A DNA stretch of 64,000 nt from Bradyrhizobium zhengyangense. Its GTDB lineage: Bacteria > Pseudomonadota > Alphaproteobacteria > Rhizobiales > Xanthobacteraceae. The position numbers and the translations under genes are program-made. Shown piece after piece: positions 25,926 through 33,999 of this stretch (position 1 is its first letter; the number at the start of each line of letters is the position of its first letter). The notes under the pieces were generated by a model. That model ran no database searches, had not been told where the DNA came from, and saw nothing but the letters and a program-made list of their open reading frames with translations. Location: positions 310,001-374,000 of the forward strand of contig NZ_JAKLUA010000002.1 of assembly GCF_022012435.1 (NCBI RefSeq). The letters are read 5' to 3'.

Positions 25926-26233
25926 GCGAGGGCGTGTAGTTTTAAACACAATATCGGCTGCCGATGACCGGGCGGAAAACGTCTCCTCCGTTTGAGCTTT
26001 ACCGGTTTTGACCACTTCAGACCCACGGGCGTCTCGCCGCCTTTTTGCTCCAATCGATTTCAGATTGAACCAAGGAAATTCGGGACGCGACAAACTGGCG
26101 TGACGGACTCGCCATTCGTGTGAAATTCAACCGATGCTCAGACAGCCATGGGTGGCGATTGCCAATCAATCGCATCGCTTCAAGTGATTATACCTGGTTC
26201 GAGTTTGACCAGTCAGAGCGAGAGAGACAGGCG
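25926..26233. other. Intergenic region, no gene seen
   Basis: 308 bases after the Mfd-like gene with lower GC content than the flanks. No tRNA, clear terminator or conserved small gene was recognised. It must hold the promoter of the small membrane protein at 26234. Confidence 0.4.
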
Positions 26234-26431
26234 ATGATAGATTCGCTTTCAATTTGGCACTGGCTCATACTGTTCCTGCTGGCCGCAAAGCTCGCGAGCC
26301 CGATCTTTGGGGTCGTTCGAGGCGTCGAGAACAAGGCTGTTATCCATGCGGTCGCATCGTTATTTGTACCTATGTATGGGCTGATCTACTTCTTTGCGGC
26401 AAGACCGGCTCGTGAGCCAAGCCATTCCTAG
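26234..26431 (+). CDS. Small membrane protein of unknown function
   Basis: 65 residues with two predicted membrane helices (about 7-24, WHWLILFLLAAKLASPIF, and 36-56, VIHAVASLFVPMYGLIYFFAA) and a short basic C-terminus. The ATG has GAGAGACAGG upstream. No family was recognised. It is a plausible real gene because of the ribosome binding site and the clean two-helix hydrophobicity, but nothing in its surroundings suggests a role. Confidence 0.5.
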   Translation: MIDSLSIWHWLILFLLAAKLASPIFGVVRGVENKAVIHAVASLFVPMYGLIYFFAARPAREPSHS

Positions 26432-26579
26432 ACGAACTAGTCCAAGCTGTTTGAGATGGGTGGGTCTCCGCTCAGAAAGTCCGAAAGTGGCCCATCTGCG
26501 ACCTGAGAGAATGTCCGGTCTTGGCTGTTGGAAGTTCACCAGACGTCAGTCGGCCTGCCCCTTAAATAAACGCCCTGGC

Positions 26580-27260
26580 CTAGAGCGAGCTGCCGCCGCA
26601 GATCACGAACTGCTGCCCGGTGATGGCGGCAGCTTCGTCCGAGAGCAGGAATGCCACGGCGGCCGCGACTTCCTCCGGCTGAATGAAGCGGCCGATCGGC
26701 GGCAGCTTTGGCGCGATGGTGGCGCGCGTCGGGTCCTTCAACATCGGCGTCTCGGTCGCGGCGGGCGCGACGACATTCACCGTGATGCCGCGTGGCGCGA
26801 GCTCGATCGCCCAGGATCGCGCCAGCGCCACCAGCGCCGCCTTCGTTGCGGCATATTGACCGCGGCCGGCTGCGCCCGATGCGGTGCGGCTGCCGATGAA
26901 GACGATGCGCCCGCCCTTCGGCAGGCGCGGCGCCAGCGCATCGGCGAGGCGTTCGGCGACATCGACATGTAGCCGCCACATCGCAGCGCCGTCGTCATGG
27001 TCGAGCGATCCGAGCGGGGCGACCTTCAGCAGGCCAGCGGCATGAACCAGCGCCGTCGGCGCGAGATCGGCGACGGCAGCGGCAATGGAATCGACCTCTG
27101 CAAGATCGAGCGACAAATGCTCGAACGCCGGATGATCGAACGTGACAGGCCGGCGGCTGATCCCGGTGACGCGCCAGTCGTCGCGCAGCAGGCGCTCGAC
27201 GATCGCTGCGCCAATCCCCGAGCTGGCGCCCGTGACGAGCGCGTGCGGCCGCTTGTCCAT
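26580..27260 (-). CDS. Short-chain dehydrogenase/reductase (SDR)
   Basis: Classical SDR of 226 residues using NAD(P). The cofactor motif TGASSGIG (10-17), the NAG-equivalent HAAG (about 73-76), catalytic Ser (GSRTA), and YAATK with the Tyr and Lys are all visible. The arginine pair after strand 2 (SRR) points towards NADP. It follows the sialidase-like gene by 4 nt, so it is probably the third gene of the symporter operon and may oxidise or reduce the imported sugar. Confidence 0.85.
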   Translation of the reverse strand: MDKRPHALVTGASSGIGAAIVERLLRDDWRVTGISRRPVTFDHPAFEHLSLDLAEVDSIAAAVADLAPTALVHAAGLLKVAPLGSLDHDDGAAMWRLHVDVAERLADALAPRLPKGGRIVFIGSRTASGAAGRGQYAATKAALVALARSWAIELAPRGITVNVVAPAATETPMLKDPTRATIAPKLPPIGRFIQPEEVAAAVAFLLSDEAAAITGQQFVICGGSSL

Positions 27261-27264
27261 CGCT

Positions 27265-28470
27265 TCAGCCCCGCGTCACCCATGGCTCGGTCACGCGGAC
27301 ATATTTGATCGCGCGGCGATGGAACGTGAAGGCCATGTGGATCGCGCCGTCGGCGGTCTGCTTGACGCTGGGATAAGACAGCTCGCGATTGGTCTGGTCG
27401 CGCGAATTGTTGGTCATGCAATAGCCGTCGCCGATCTCGACATTGCGCTTGCGCCAGCTCTTGCCGCCGTCAGCCGAGATCGCCAGCGTCATCGGTGCCC
27501 GCGGTGCGCCCCAGAATGCGGTGCGGCCCTCAGTCTTGCCGGCGTCGCCGGCGAGCACGGGCGGCAGATCGTCGTCGATCTCGTCATAAAGCGAGAGGCG
27601 GCGGCCGGTTGCGTCCTTGGCGCTGGAATCGTTGAACACCAGCGCGAGGTGACCGTTGCCGAGCCGCGTCAGCTGGATCGAGGAGTTGTTGTTGGGCAGC
27701 GCGGTCGCTTCAGGCGCCGACCAGCTGCGGCCGTGATCGGTCGACCGGCTCTGATAGATGTTGTCGGCCCAGCGGCTGCGATACATCGCCAGCAGCGAGC
27801 CGTCGTCGAGGCGCACGATGCTCATATGCACGCAGCCGCGGCTGCCAGGGACACCGACATCGTACCAGGTCTTGCCGGCATCGGACGAGATCTTCACCGC
27901 GCTGGTGTCCTCGTCGCCGTTCCATTTCTTGCCCGGCGTGCTGTGGCAATAGAACACCGGCAGCAGCCAGTCGCCATTGTCGAGCACGACGATCGGCTGG
28001 CGGATGAAGGTGCCGCGGCCGCGATGCTCCGGAAACAGCGTCTCGATCGGGCCCCAGCTCTTGCCATGATCGTGCGACAGGCGCCGGCGGATGATGGCGG
28101 TGTCCTGGTTGCCCGCAAGCTGCGCCGTCCACATCAGCCACAGCGTGCCGTTGGGGGCAGGGAACAGCACCGGGTTCTGCTCGGAGCGGCCGGAATCATC
28201 CGACAGTTTTTCCGCGGGCGACCATTGCGTCGCGCCGCGGGGCAGCCGCGAGAAATAGACCGAGATGTCCGACATGCCCTCCTGCGTGCCGCCGAACCAG
28301 ACGCAGGCGAGATCGCCATTGGCGAGCGGCATCAGATTGGCTGCGTGGTTCTGCACGCAAGGCGAGGGAATGAAGGCGTCGAACCTATCGGGATCGCCGG
28401 CCGCCTGGCGAACGGCGCCGTCGGCCGCGATCTCGGGTTCGGTGGTCACGACCTCGGTAACGATGGTCAT
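27265..28470 (-). CDS. Sialidase-like Asp-box (BNR) repeat protein
   Basis: 401 residues forming a probable six-bladed beta-propeller. Four Asp-box motifs (S.D.G..W) are visible: SHDHGKSW, SSDAGKTW, STDHGRSW and SADGGKSW. No signal peptide is evident, so it is probably cytoplasmic. The ATG at 28470 follows AAGGA by 7 nt and overlaps the stop of the symporter gene (ATGA). Exo-sialidases and related glycosidases share this fold. The pairing with a sodium symporter suggests processing of an imported acidic sugar, though true sialidase activity is not assured. Confidence 0.8.
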   Translation of the reverse strand: MTIVTEVVTTEPEIAADGAVRQAAGDPDRFDAFIPSPCVQNHAANLMPLANGDLACVWFGGTQEGMSDISVYFSRLPRGATQWSPAEKLSDDSGRSEQNPVLFPAPNGTLWLMWTAQLAGNQDTAIIRRRLSHDHGKSWGPIETLFPEHRGRGTFIRQPIVVLDNGDWLLPVFYCHSTPGKKWNGDEDTSAVKISSDAGKTWYDVGVPGSRGCVHMSIVRLDDGSLLAMYRSRWADNIYQSRSTDHGRSWSAPEATALPNNNSSIQLTRLGNGHLALVFNDSSAKDATGRRLSLYDEIDDDLPPVLAGDAGKTEGRTAFWGAPRAPMTLAISADGGKSWRKRNVEIGDGYCMTNNSRDQTNRELSYPSVKQTADGAIHMAFTFHRRAIKYVRVTEPWVTRG

Positions 28471-29891
28471 GTCGAGGTCCTTTCCATCAAGGCATTTGGT
28501 TGCGCGGCCGGGGCGGCGGGCGCGGCGCCCATCACCAGGCGCTCGATCGCCATCACCAGCAGCGGCGTCACCGCGGCGATGTACATGTTGTCGATGCCGA
28601 AGGGATTGCCGAGCAGGTACCAGACCGTGGTCGAGACCGCAGCGCCGATCAGGCCGGCGGTGGCGCCGCGGTTGCTGGCGAACAGCGGCAGATAGAAGCC
28701 CAGCATCGCCACCATCGTGATCGACAGCCGCAGCGCGCGGGTGAAGAACGAGAGTTTCAGGATCTCCGGAATGAAGAACACGAAGACCAAGGGCACGATC
28801 GCGATCACGATCGAGAACACGCGCGTCATCTTCAGTTCGCGCTCCGGCGTCGGCTTCCAATAGGGCACGTAGAAATCGCGCACCACGAGCGAAGCGATCG
28901 CGAGCGCCACGGTGCAGACGCTGACGAAGATCGAGGCGACCAGCGAGGTCGTCACGAAGGCGGAGGCCAGCGGCGGCATCTTCTCCAAAAATACCGGCAG
29001 CGCGTAGAGGCTGTTCATATCGGGGTAGAGATACTTCGCGGCAACGCCGATCAGCGCGAGCAGGAAGCCGAGCGGAAGGCAGAACGCCGCCGCGTAGTAG
29101 GTCGCCCTGCGGGCCTCATCGGCGCTTGGCGTCGAGGAGATCGCCTGCACGATGAACTGCGTCGAGAAGATCGCGCCCACGGTGCCGAAGGTCCAGGCGA
29201 AGATGGTGGCAAAGCCGATCTTGCCGTCCCAGCTGAAATAATAGGCCGGCAGCTTGGCCTGCATCGGCGCGATGCCGCCGGTCAGCGACATCGCGACCGC
29301 AAAGATGATGATGACGCCGACCACCTTGAAGGCGCTGTGCAGGATCGTCACCCAGGCGACGCCCTTCAGTCCGCCGAAGACATAGTAGAAGGTCGAGACC
29401 ACGGCGATGATGCACATCGCAACCGGCAGGCTGACATGCAACGCGGTCGCGATCGCAGCGGCGCCGCTGACGTAATTGCCGACATTCACCAGCAGCAGCG
29501 CGTAGATCATGATCACCGACACCGTGAGCATGGTCGACTTGCCGTATTTCTGCGCGATCGCCGCCGAGATGGTGTATTCGCCGGAATTGTAGAGCTTCCT
29601 CACCATCAAGAGGCCAAACAGCAGGAAGCCGATCGAGGCGCCGAGCACGGCCCAGCCTGCGGCCATGCCCGACTGGAACGCTTCCTGCGCGGTGCCGACG
29701 GTCGATTTGGCGCCGACGAATTCGCTCATCATCAGCACGCCGACGACCACGGCCGGCATCGCGCGCGAAGCGGTCATGAACTGATCGCTGGTGCGGCTGC
29801 GCAGCTTGAACGTGAGCCAGGAGGTGAAGGCGATATAGGCGACGATCATCGCGATGACGAGCGTGCTGTCGCCGTTGAGGATGGCTTGCAT
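28467..29891 (-). CDS. Sodium:solute symporter (SSS family)
   Basis: Na+-coupled uptake carrier, 474 residues with about 13 helices. The conserved SSS regions include the N-terminal SRTSDQFMTASRAMP, then GAKSTVGTAQEAFQSGMAAGW, and the GGLKGVAWVTILHSAFKVVG segment. It is the first gene of an operon with the sialidase-like and SDR genes, and its end is coupled to the next start through ATGA. A perfect inverted repeat 66 nt upstream is a likely operator. The substrate is probably a sugar acid, inferred from the neighbour. Confidence 0.88.
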   Translation of the reverse strand: MQAILNGDSTLVIAMIVAYIAFTSWLTFKLRSRTSDQFMTASRAMPAVVVGVLMMSEFVGAKSTVGTAQEAFQSGMAAGWAVLGASIGFLLFGLLMVRKLYNSGEYTISAAIAQKYGKSTMLTVSVIMIYALLLVNVGNYVSGAAAIATALHVSLPVAMCIIAVVSTFYYVFGGLKGVAWVTILHSAFKVVGVIIIFAVAMSLTGGIAPMQAKLPAYYFSWDGKIGFATIFAWTFGTVGAIFSTQFIVQAISSTPSADEARRATYYAAAFCLPLGFLLALIGVAAKYLYPDMNSLYALPVFLEKMPPLASAFVTTSLVASIFVSVCTVALAIASLVVRDFYVPYWKPTPERELKMTRVFSIVIAIVPLVFVFFIPEILKLSFFTRALRLSITMVAMLGFYLPLFASNRGATAGLIGAAVSTTVWYLLGNPFGIDNMYIAAVTPLLVMAIERLVMGAAPAAPAAQPNALMERTST

Positions 29892-29956
29892 CGGTGACGT
29901 TTCCTCTGGTGTTGCGGACGCGGTGTTGTGATCCCGCTTTGCCCAGCCAATAAAGA

Positions 29957-29973
29957 TGTTCGGAATGCGAACA
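29957..29973. promoter_or_regulatory. Inverted-repeat operator candidate upstream of the symporter operon
   Basis: TGTTCGGAATGCGAACA is a perfect 6-bp inverted repeat (TGTTCG/CGAACA) around a 5-nt centre, 66 nt upstream of the symporter ATG. IclR-family and some other sugar-acid regulators bind palindromes built on GTTCG/CGAAC. No regulator gene is adjacent, so it would act from elsewhere. Confidence 0.55.
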
Positions 29974-30129
29974 AATGTTGTTGAAATTCATTAAACCTGC
30001 CCGTGCGCGGCGCGTCAAGGCGCGGGGGGCCGAGCAGTCGGGAAAATCCGGGTTCCAGGAGCAGGGTTGGCGCTATGACGCCGCCGTAACTGCGGCCAGC
30101 GGGGCGCCATCATCGTGCGAATGTGCGAG

Positions 30130-31284
30130 CTACTCGGCGCCACGCTTCCAGGCGCCGGTGCCGAGCTTGCCAGTGATGACAGCCAGCGTGTCGTGGATCT
30201 CGTAGGCGCCGCCATCGCTGTAGTTCGACAGGCCCCTGGTCGCGTGCAGGGTCCAGCGGCCGTTCGCGGCGGTGATCGTGCCTTCGTGTGGACGCGCCGA
30301 GCGCTGCGGCTCGGCGTGGAAGCGGTAAGTGCCATCGCCCATGATCTGCCAGATCCAGCGTGATTGGCCGCGGCCGCTCGGCACCATGATCTCCCAGGTG
30401 CCGACCAGCGCGGGATCGATCGCTGGCGGCGTCGGCGTTTGCGGAGCAGGGGACACGGCAGCTGGTAGCGGGCCGGGCGGGGCCGCCTGCTCGCTGCCAT
30501 CAGCTGGCCGGCCGGCGAGGTAGATTGCCTTGCGCGACAGCGAGCCGTAGACGAACGGCTGTTGCTCGTTGCGCGTTGCCTCCATCACGTCGTCGCGGAC
30601 ATTGCGGAACATGAAGGTGACCTCGACGCCTGATACCTCGATATTGCGCAGGAGTGCCGCCGCAAACGGGCTGTTGCGCGCGTCGCCGTCCAGCGCCGTG
30701 GTGCCGTCGCGCGCGGCATAAGCGACGAGAACGTTACCAACAGGCTCGATGCGGCCGAGCCCGCTCGCGGGAGCTGCGCGCGTGGCGATCGACCTGTTCA
30801 TCTTTGCCGCAAACGGATTGTTGCGGCAGGCGTCGAGGATGACGAGGCCGAGGCTCGTGGTGTTCGACACCTGCAACATCACGCTCTGCAAATTGATGGC
30901 TTCATTCGCCGCGTCCGTATCCCGCTTCAGCTCCGCGTCAACGGGGATCAGCCAGTTCTCGCCATTGATCTCCATGCCATGGCCGGCGAAATACACAGCC
31001 GCCATGTCGGCTCCGGCGGCCTCGCGCCCCAGCGCGATCAGGCCGCGCCGCATCTCGTCGAAGCTCGCATTCGTTGCCAGGGTGACGGTGAAGCCAAGTC
31101 GCTTCAGCGCCGCGGCAATGTCGCTCGCGTCGTTCGGCGGATTGAGCAGCGCCGGTACGTTCCTGTAGGCGCCATTGCCGATGACGAGAGCGACCCGCCG
31201 GCCTTCGGCAGTTGCGGCCGCACGCGCCGCGCCCGCAAACACCGACGCCGCCGTCAATCCCGAAACGAATTCGCGCCGGTTCAT
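30130..31284 (-). CDS. Caspase-like (metacaspase, peptidase C14) protein with Tat signal
   Basis: 384 residues. The N-terminus MNRREFVSGLTAASVFAG is a twin-arginine export signal. The p20 caspase fold follows (RVALVIGNGAYRNVPALLNPPNDA, about 30-53) with the catalytic dyad His102 (YFAGHG) and Cys153 (LDACRNN). After a proline-rich linker (about 265-300), a separate C-terminal domain (about 305-384, VGTWEI ... GTGAWKR) resembles a small beta-barrel sensor. Bacterial metacaspases cut after Arg or Lys. The start ATG is unambiguous. It stands alone, so its target is unknown. Confidence 0.88.
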   Translation of the reverse strand: MNRREFVSGLTAASVFAGAARAAATAEGRRVALVIGNGAYRNVPALLNPPNDASDIAAALKRLGFTVTLATNASFDEMRRGLIALGREAAGADMAAVYFAGHGMEINGENWLIPVDAELKRDTDAANEAINLQSVMLQVSNTTSLGLVILDACRNNPFAAKMNRSIATRAAPASGLGRIEPVGNVLVAYAARDGTTALDGDARNSPFAAALLRNIEVSGVEVTFMFRNVRDDVMEATRNEQQPFVYGSLSRKAIYLAGRPADGSEQAAPPGPLPAAVSPAPQTPTPPAIDPALVGTWEIMVPSGRGQSRWIWQIMGDGTYRFHAEPQRSARPHEGTITAANGRWTLHATRGLSNYSDGGAYEIHDTLAVITGKLGTGAWKRGAE

Positions 31285-31353
31285 CCTGAACTCGCTGGCT
31301 CGAACGTGTCTCGATCCTAGCGCAACCGCTCCGGCGGAGCCACAGGCCCTCGC

Positions 31354-32502
31354 TTAGTTCGCCGACAGCGCCGTCTTGGCGACCTCAGCCATCCAGCCCG
31401 ATGCCACCGGCAGGATCGCGTCGTTGAAATCATAGCGCGGGCCGTGCAGCTCGGCGCCGTCGCGCAAGGGCCCGTTGCCGATCCAGACGAATGCACCGGG
31501 CCGGTGCTTGAGATAGAACGCGAAATCCTCGCCCGCCATGCTCGGCGCGAGATCGCGCCTGACCTTGGCCCGCACCTTGTCCGCGGCCATGCGCGCAAGG
31601 CCCGCTTCCTCCGGCGTGTTGATCGTCACGCCGACGCCCATGACGATATCAGGCGTCACCTTGACGTCGAAGCTCGTGGCGATGCCGGCGCAGATCTCGG
31701 CGATCCGCGCCAGGATGATGTCCTTCACGCCATTGCGGTGATGCCGCAGCGTGCCGCGGATCGTGACTTTCCCCGCGATCTGGTTGGGCGCGGTGCCGCC
31801 CTCGATCGTCGACAGCGAGAGCACGGCGGTGTCGAGCGGATCGACGCTGCGCGACACGATTCCCTGCATCGCCACGATCAGATGGCCGGCGGCCATCACG
31901 GGATCGCGGGTCAGATGCGGCATCCCGGCGTGGCCGGCGTGGCCCTCGATGGTGATGGTGACGCGTCCGCCCGAGGCCATCACCGCACCGTCATGGACCG
32001 CGATGGTTCCGGCCTCGAGACCCGGCCAGTTGTGGAAGCCGAACACGCGCTCCATCGGGAAGCGCTCGAACAGCCCGGCCCCGACCATCGCGCGCGAGCC
32101 GCCAAAACCTTCCTCGGCCGGCTGGAAGATGAAGTCGACCGTGCCGCTCCAGCTGCTGTCGGCGGCGAGCAGCGCGGCCGCACCGAGCAGCGAGGCGGTG
32201 TGCCCGTCATGGCCGCAGGCATGCATCACGCCCGGATGTTTCGAGGCGTAGCTGAGGCCCGTATCCTCGGTGATCGGCAGCGCATCCATGTCGGCACGCA
32301 GGCCGACGCGCCCCTCGGCTGACCCGCGCGTCAGCGTCGCGACGATGCCGTGGCCGCCGATGCCTGACACGAAGGGAATGCCGAGCTCGGTGAGTCGCTC
32401 CTGCACGAAGGCGGCGGTCGCCTTTTCCTGCAGGGATAGCTCGGGATGGGCATGCAGATGCTGGCGCCACGCAGTCAGTTTCTGGTGCAGCTCGGGGGTC
32501 AA
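31354..32502 (-). CDS. M20-family amidohydrolase (HipO/AbgB-like)
   Basis: Di-metal amidohydrolase of 382 residues, the type that cleaves N-acyl amino acids such as hippurate or indole-acetyl amino acids. Metal-site motifs: GLRADMDALP (about 67-76), HACGHDGHTA (about 93-102), QPAEEG (about 126-131) and a late GEDFAFYL. The dimerisation domain sits between about 175 and 290. The start is a TTG at 32502 with AGAGAGAG about 7-10 nt upstream; no ATG is available nearby. Cytoplasmic. Confidence 0.9.
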   Translation of the reverse strand: MTPELHQKLTAWRQHLHAHPELSLQEKATAAFVQERLTELGIPFVSGIGGHGIVATLTRGSAEGRVGLRADMDALPITEDTGLSYASKHPGVMHACGHDGHTASLLGAAALLAADSSWSGTVDFIFQPAEEGFGGSRAMVGAGLFERFPMERVFGFHNWPGLEAGTIAVHDGAVMASGGRVTITIEGHAGHAGMPHLTRDPVMAAGHLIVAMQGIVSRSVDPLDTAVLSLSTIEGGTAPNQIAGKVTIRGTLRHHRNGVKDIILARIAEICAGIATSFDVKVTPDIVMGVGVTINTPEEAGLARMAADKVRAKVRRDLAPSMAGEDFAFYLKHRPGAFVWIGNGPLRDGAELHGPRYDFNDAILPVASGWMAEVAKTALSAN

Positions 32503-32610
32503 ATGCGGCTCTCTCTGATGGTGTCAGCTGTCACCACTCTAGACGATTATCCGCACGCCGCATCAAGCCCCTTGGAATGCCTAGCGTGCAGCAATGCGCG
32601 CCATATCGCC

Positions 32611-32718
32611 CGTCATTCCGGGGCGCGCCTCTCGGCGCGAACCCGGAATCCATCGCGCAGCTATCTCTGTGGCCCGATAGATTCCGGGCTCGCGACTTCG
32701 TCGCGCCCCGGAATGACG
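32611..32718. repeat. Intergenic palindromic repeat with perfect 17-bp terminal inverted repeats
   Basis: CGTCATTCCGGGGCGCG at 32611-32627 is repeated in exact inverse as CGCGCCCCGGAATGACG at 32702-32718. Inner parts (aacccggaatc and gattccgggct) also pair, so the whole 108 nt can form a long hairpin. This is a typical dispersed rhizobial repeat and no gene lies in it. It falls between two convergent-spaced minus-strand genes. Confidence 0.75.
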
Positions 32719-32729
32719 AGCAATGGGTA

Positions 32730-33815
32730 TCACACCAGCTTCGCCAGTCCCTTCCAGTCAAAGCCGATGCCGTGGCCGGGGCGTGCCGGGGCCAGCGCCT
32801 TGCCGTCCTCGAGCACCAGCGGATGCTCGATATATTTGTCCAGCCCGAAACCGTGCGCCTCGAGATAGGAACGGTTCGGGCAGGCCGCCAGCAGATGCAC
32901 GGTGATGTCATGCGCGCCGTGGCTGGTGACGGGCAGGTTGAACGCCTCCGCCAGCCGCGCGATCTTCATGAACGCGGAAACGCCGCCGCAATTGGTGACG
33001 TCGGGTTCGGGATAGGACACCGCGCCCGCGGTGATGTAGTTCTTGAACTCCCACAGCGAGCGCAGATTCTCGCCCGCCGCGATCGGCACGCCGCCGGCCT
33101 GCATGATGCGTGCGTGTCCGGCGACGTCGTCGGGGATGATGGGCTCTTCCAACCAGGTCAAATCATGCGGCACAAACGCGCGCGCAGCGCGGATCGCTTC
33201 CTCCACCGTCCACTTCATGTTGGCGTCGGCCATCAGCGGAAAGCCGTCGCCGAGATGTTTGCGCATGGCCGCGACGCGCGCGACGTCGGATTTGAGATCG
33301 GGCCGGCCGACCTTCATCTTGATGGCGCGAAACCCCTTGGCGAGATTGCCGTCGGTCTGCTTGAGCAGCGCTTCCACGGAAAGATCGAGATCGATGCCGC
33401 CGGCATAGCAGGGCACGCGCGCATCGAAGCCGCCGAGCAGCCGATACAGCGGCAAGTTCGCGCGCCGCGCCTTCAGGTCCCACAGCGCGATGTCGAGCGC
33501 GGACAGCGCCAGCACCGTCGGCCCGCCCCGCCCGCCATAGTGCAATCCCCACCAGACGTGATGCCAGAGCGCCTCGGTGTCGTCGGCCTCGCGGCCCTCG
33601 ACCAACGGCGGAATCTCGCGCTTCAGGATATCGGCGATGGCGCCGCCATTGCGTCCGACCGTGTAGGTGTAGCCGATGCCTTCGGCGCCATCGGCATCGC
33701 GCACGCGGCAGGTGATCAGCTCGAACGCCGACATATCGCCATGCGTGGAATCGGACAGCGTGACGGGCAGGGGGATCCGGTAGAGTCCGGTCTCGATATC
33801 AGCGATGCGCGGCAT
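32730..33815 (-). CDS. Mandelate racemase / muconate lactonizing enzyme family protein
   Basis: Enolase-superfamily enzyme, 361 residues. The barrel carries the acid/base lysine in KMKVG (Lys166/168), metal ligands in DAN (Asp197), EEP (Glu223) and GEN (Glu249), and a histidine in SHGAHD (about 299-302). It abstracts the proton next to a carboxylate, as in sugar-acid dehydration, racemisation or cycloisomerisation; the KxK plus His pattern favours the mandelate racemase subgroup. It stands between two palindromic repeats, so its transcript is probably short and separate. Confidence 0.87.
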   Translation of the reverse strand: MPRIADIETGLYRIPLPVTLSDSTHGDMSAFELITCRVRDADGAEGIGYTYTVGRNGGAIADILKREIPPLVEGREADDTEALWHHVWWGLHYGGRGGPTVLALSALDIALWDLKARRANLPLYRLLGGFDARVPCYAGGIDLDLSVEALLKQTDGNLAKGFRAIKMKVGRPDLKSDVARVAAMRKHLGDGFPLMADANMKWTVEEAIRAARAFVPHDLTWLEEPIIPDDVAGHARIMQAGGVPIAAGENLRSLWEFKNYITAGAVSYPEPDVTNCGGVSAFMKIARLAEAFNLPVTSHGAHDITVHLLAACPNRSYLEAHGFGLDKYIEHPLVLEDGKALAPARPGHGIGFDWKGLAKLV

Positions 33816-33848
33816 GTGGCCTCCCTGTATCTTCTTTTTCTTCTTCTT

Positions 33849-33991
33849 CGTAGGGTGGGTTAGCTAGCGGCTGCGCGAAGCGCAGTCCGCTGGCGTAACC
33901 CACCTCTGCTGTCTCCTGCGGCTACGAACAGTGGTGGGTTACGCGCCCCGGTTTGCGCTTCGCGCGATCCGCGGGGCTAACCCACCCTACG
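33849..33991. repeat. Intergenic palindromic repeat with 16-bp terminal inverted repeats
   Basis: CGTAGGGTGGGTTAGC (33849-33864) pairs perfectly with GCTAACCCACCCTACG (33976-33991). A second, inner pair (gtaacccacc near 33895 and ggtgggttac near 33931) gives a nested structure. A CTT-rich tract lies just before it (about 33830-33848). It is a different repeat family from the one at 32611. Confidence 0.75.
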
Positions 33992-33999
33992 AACCTCCT

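Noticed and set aside
28500..29897. A 465-codon plus-strand frame opposite the sodium symporter
   Set aside because: Rich in Arg, His, Asp and Gln without domains, typical of an antisense shadow of a membrane protein gene.
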